From Clostridiales bacterium (GTDB lineage Bacteria; Bacillota; Clostridia; Oscillospirales; CAG-272), in the NCBI GenBank assembly GCA_021202555.1, contig JAJQCT010000011.1:1-64000 (forward strand): a DNA stretch of 64,000 nucleotides, read 5' to 3'. Position numbers and translations under genes: made by a program. Under the pieces are notes generated by a model, which did no database searches, was not told where the DNA came from, and saw only the letters and a program-made list of their open reading frames with translations. Positions within the stretch are counted from its first letter, which is position 1. Every line of letters begins with the position of its first letter. Positions 63,274 through 64,000 of the stretch are shown here, in pieces.

Positions 63274-64000
63274 ATGACAGGCGGCGGCAGAGTCAGAACG
63301 GCTAACGCGGAATCGCGGAGCAGAAGCGCGTCAAACGGCGGCAATCAGATAAACAGAACGGGCGCAGCGGTCGTCTCATATCCTGCGGCTGACGACAGGA
63401 CAGCGGCGCTCGTCACGAAGCTTCGCATGAGAGGGGGAATGAATCTTTCCCATTCAAGACAGACGACGAGCGAGAGAATGAAGAACGTCTACGAAGCCTC
63501 GTCGTCGCTCGACGAAAGAGCTGCGGTCGGGACGCCGACACGGCAGAGAATGCCCGTGACCGACGAGAAATACAGCCCATACTCAAATATAAATATGGCG
63601 GCGATGAACGAAATGCGCCTTCGCGAATCCGAAAGGGATATGCGCCGCATGGAGCGCCCCGAGGTTGTGGGCGTGCCGCAGCAAAGAAGCGCGGCGCAGC
63701 AAAGAGCCGCCCGCGTGAGCGCACCGCCCGCGAATCGCCGTGGGAGCCGTCCGCAAAGCGCATCGCCCGCGAAAAAATCGGGCGCGGTGACCTCGGCGAA
63801 AAAACCGGAGGGCGGCATGAGGTCTGCGAGGAAGAAAATTCCCGCAATGGAGGCAGGACCGCGCGAGGTCGCGTTCAGGCGCGTGCCTCTGCCGAAGCTT
63901 TCGCTGCTTTTAATTCTTATGGCTGTCGTATTCTTCTTCATGATAAACAGCATCCTTCAGAATTATCAGTATAAGCGCGAGCTTGCCGATATACAGGATG
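63274..64000 (+). CDS. FtsL-like division protein, 3' end outside the window
   Basis: The frame is open from the ATG at 63274 to the right edge (242 codons so far). A long N-terminus (~210 residues) is basic, rich in Arg, Ser, Ala and Gln and probably disordered. One membrane helix (~211-230, LPKLSLLLILMAVVFFFMIN) follows, then the start of a heptad-like segment (SILQNYQYKRELADIQD). One span followed by coiled coil directly after rsmH is the FtsL position and form. The N-terminal part is far longer than in typical FtsL. Confidence 0.75.
   Translation, partial: MTGGGRVRTANAESRSRSASNGGNQINRTGAAVVSYPAADDRTAALVTKLRMRGGMNLSHSRQTTSERMKNVYEASSSLDERAAVGTPTRQRMPVTDEKYSPYSNINMAAMNEMRLRESERDMRRMERPEVVGVPQQRSAAQQRAARVSAPPANRRGSRPQSASPAKKSGAVTSAKKPEGGMRSARKKIPAMEAGPREVAFRRVPLPKLSLLLILMAVVFFFMINSILQNYQYKRELADIQD

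Noticed and set aside
1..64000. Stop-codon reassignment (TAG as an amino acid)
   Set aside because: TAG ends several intact genes (e.g. at 22870, 53621, 57394, 58383), and the two-stop patches also contain TAA.
1..64000. tRNA or rRNA genes
   Set aside because: None was recognised by eye in the intergenic regions; a tRNAscan run would settle it.

Overview
The window looks like chromosome from a spore-forming member of the Clostridia (Oscillospirales/Ruminococcaceae-like). The evidence is strong AGGAGG-type ribosome binding sites, sigma-A promoters almost all with 17-bp spacers, a Firmicutes-type gene order (yicC-remA-rpoZ-priA-def-fmt-rsmB-rlmN-prpC-prkC-rsgA-spoVM), sporulation genes (spoVM, spoVAC), AddAB instead of RecBCD, RNase J, and PASTA kinase signalling. 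G+C is moderately high, and many starts are GTG or TTG. The left edge begins inside a gene and the right edge ends inside one.

Layout. 1-2.3 kb: two tandem, closely related sortase-anchored surface-protein genes, both disrupted, each followed by an array of hairpins. 2.3-3.9 kb: spoVAC, a HicAB toxin-antitoxin pair and a small coiled-coil gene. 3.9-17.6 kb: one long minus-strand housekeeping run for translation initiation, rRNA modification, replication restart and Ser/Thr phosphorylation, ending in the 24-residue SpoVM. 17.8-21.8 kb: a disturbed comM (yifB) locus, with a shrunken comM copy, a flavodoxin/ferredoxin gene and a potassium channel, then a full-length comM with an in-frame amber codon. 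22-28.5 kb: lipid kinase, broken dipeptidase, nucleotidyltransferase, RNase J behind a long structured leader, and a hydrolase. 28.5-31.4 kb: copper ATPase fused to a CopZ domain that keeps its own start site, then a hairpin cluster. 31.4-36.4 kb: RelE/ParE-type toxin-antitoxin pair, Hsp33, cardiolipin synthase and a complete type III ToxIN locus. 36.4-43.6 kb: a LamG-like surface protein, an AraC regulator, and a domain-swapped GH3 glycosidase heading a tight run with an SGNH esterase, a QueG-like protein and an IMPase. 43.6-50.3 kb: addB (two in-frame stops) and addA. 50.4-64 kb: a structured ncRNA (perhaps 6S), fba, thioesterase, queF, rimM-trmD, an envelope polymer protein with two DUF4330 genes, HPr, uvrC-rsmD-coaD, and the start of the division cluster mraZ-rsmH-ftsL-like.

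The most distinctive content is the ToxIN locus, with three 34-nt RNA repeats whose base changes compensate each other; the CopA-CopZ arrangement; the comM duplication around foreign-looking cargo; the hairpin arrays; and the multi-hairpin leader of RNase J. Five loci carry frame-breaking changes (two surface proteins, comM, dipeptidase, addB). Some may be assembly errors rather than biology, so read coverage there matters.
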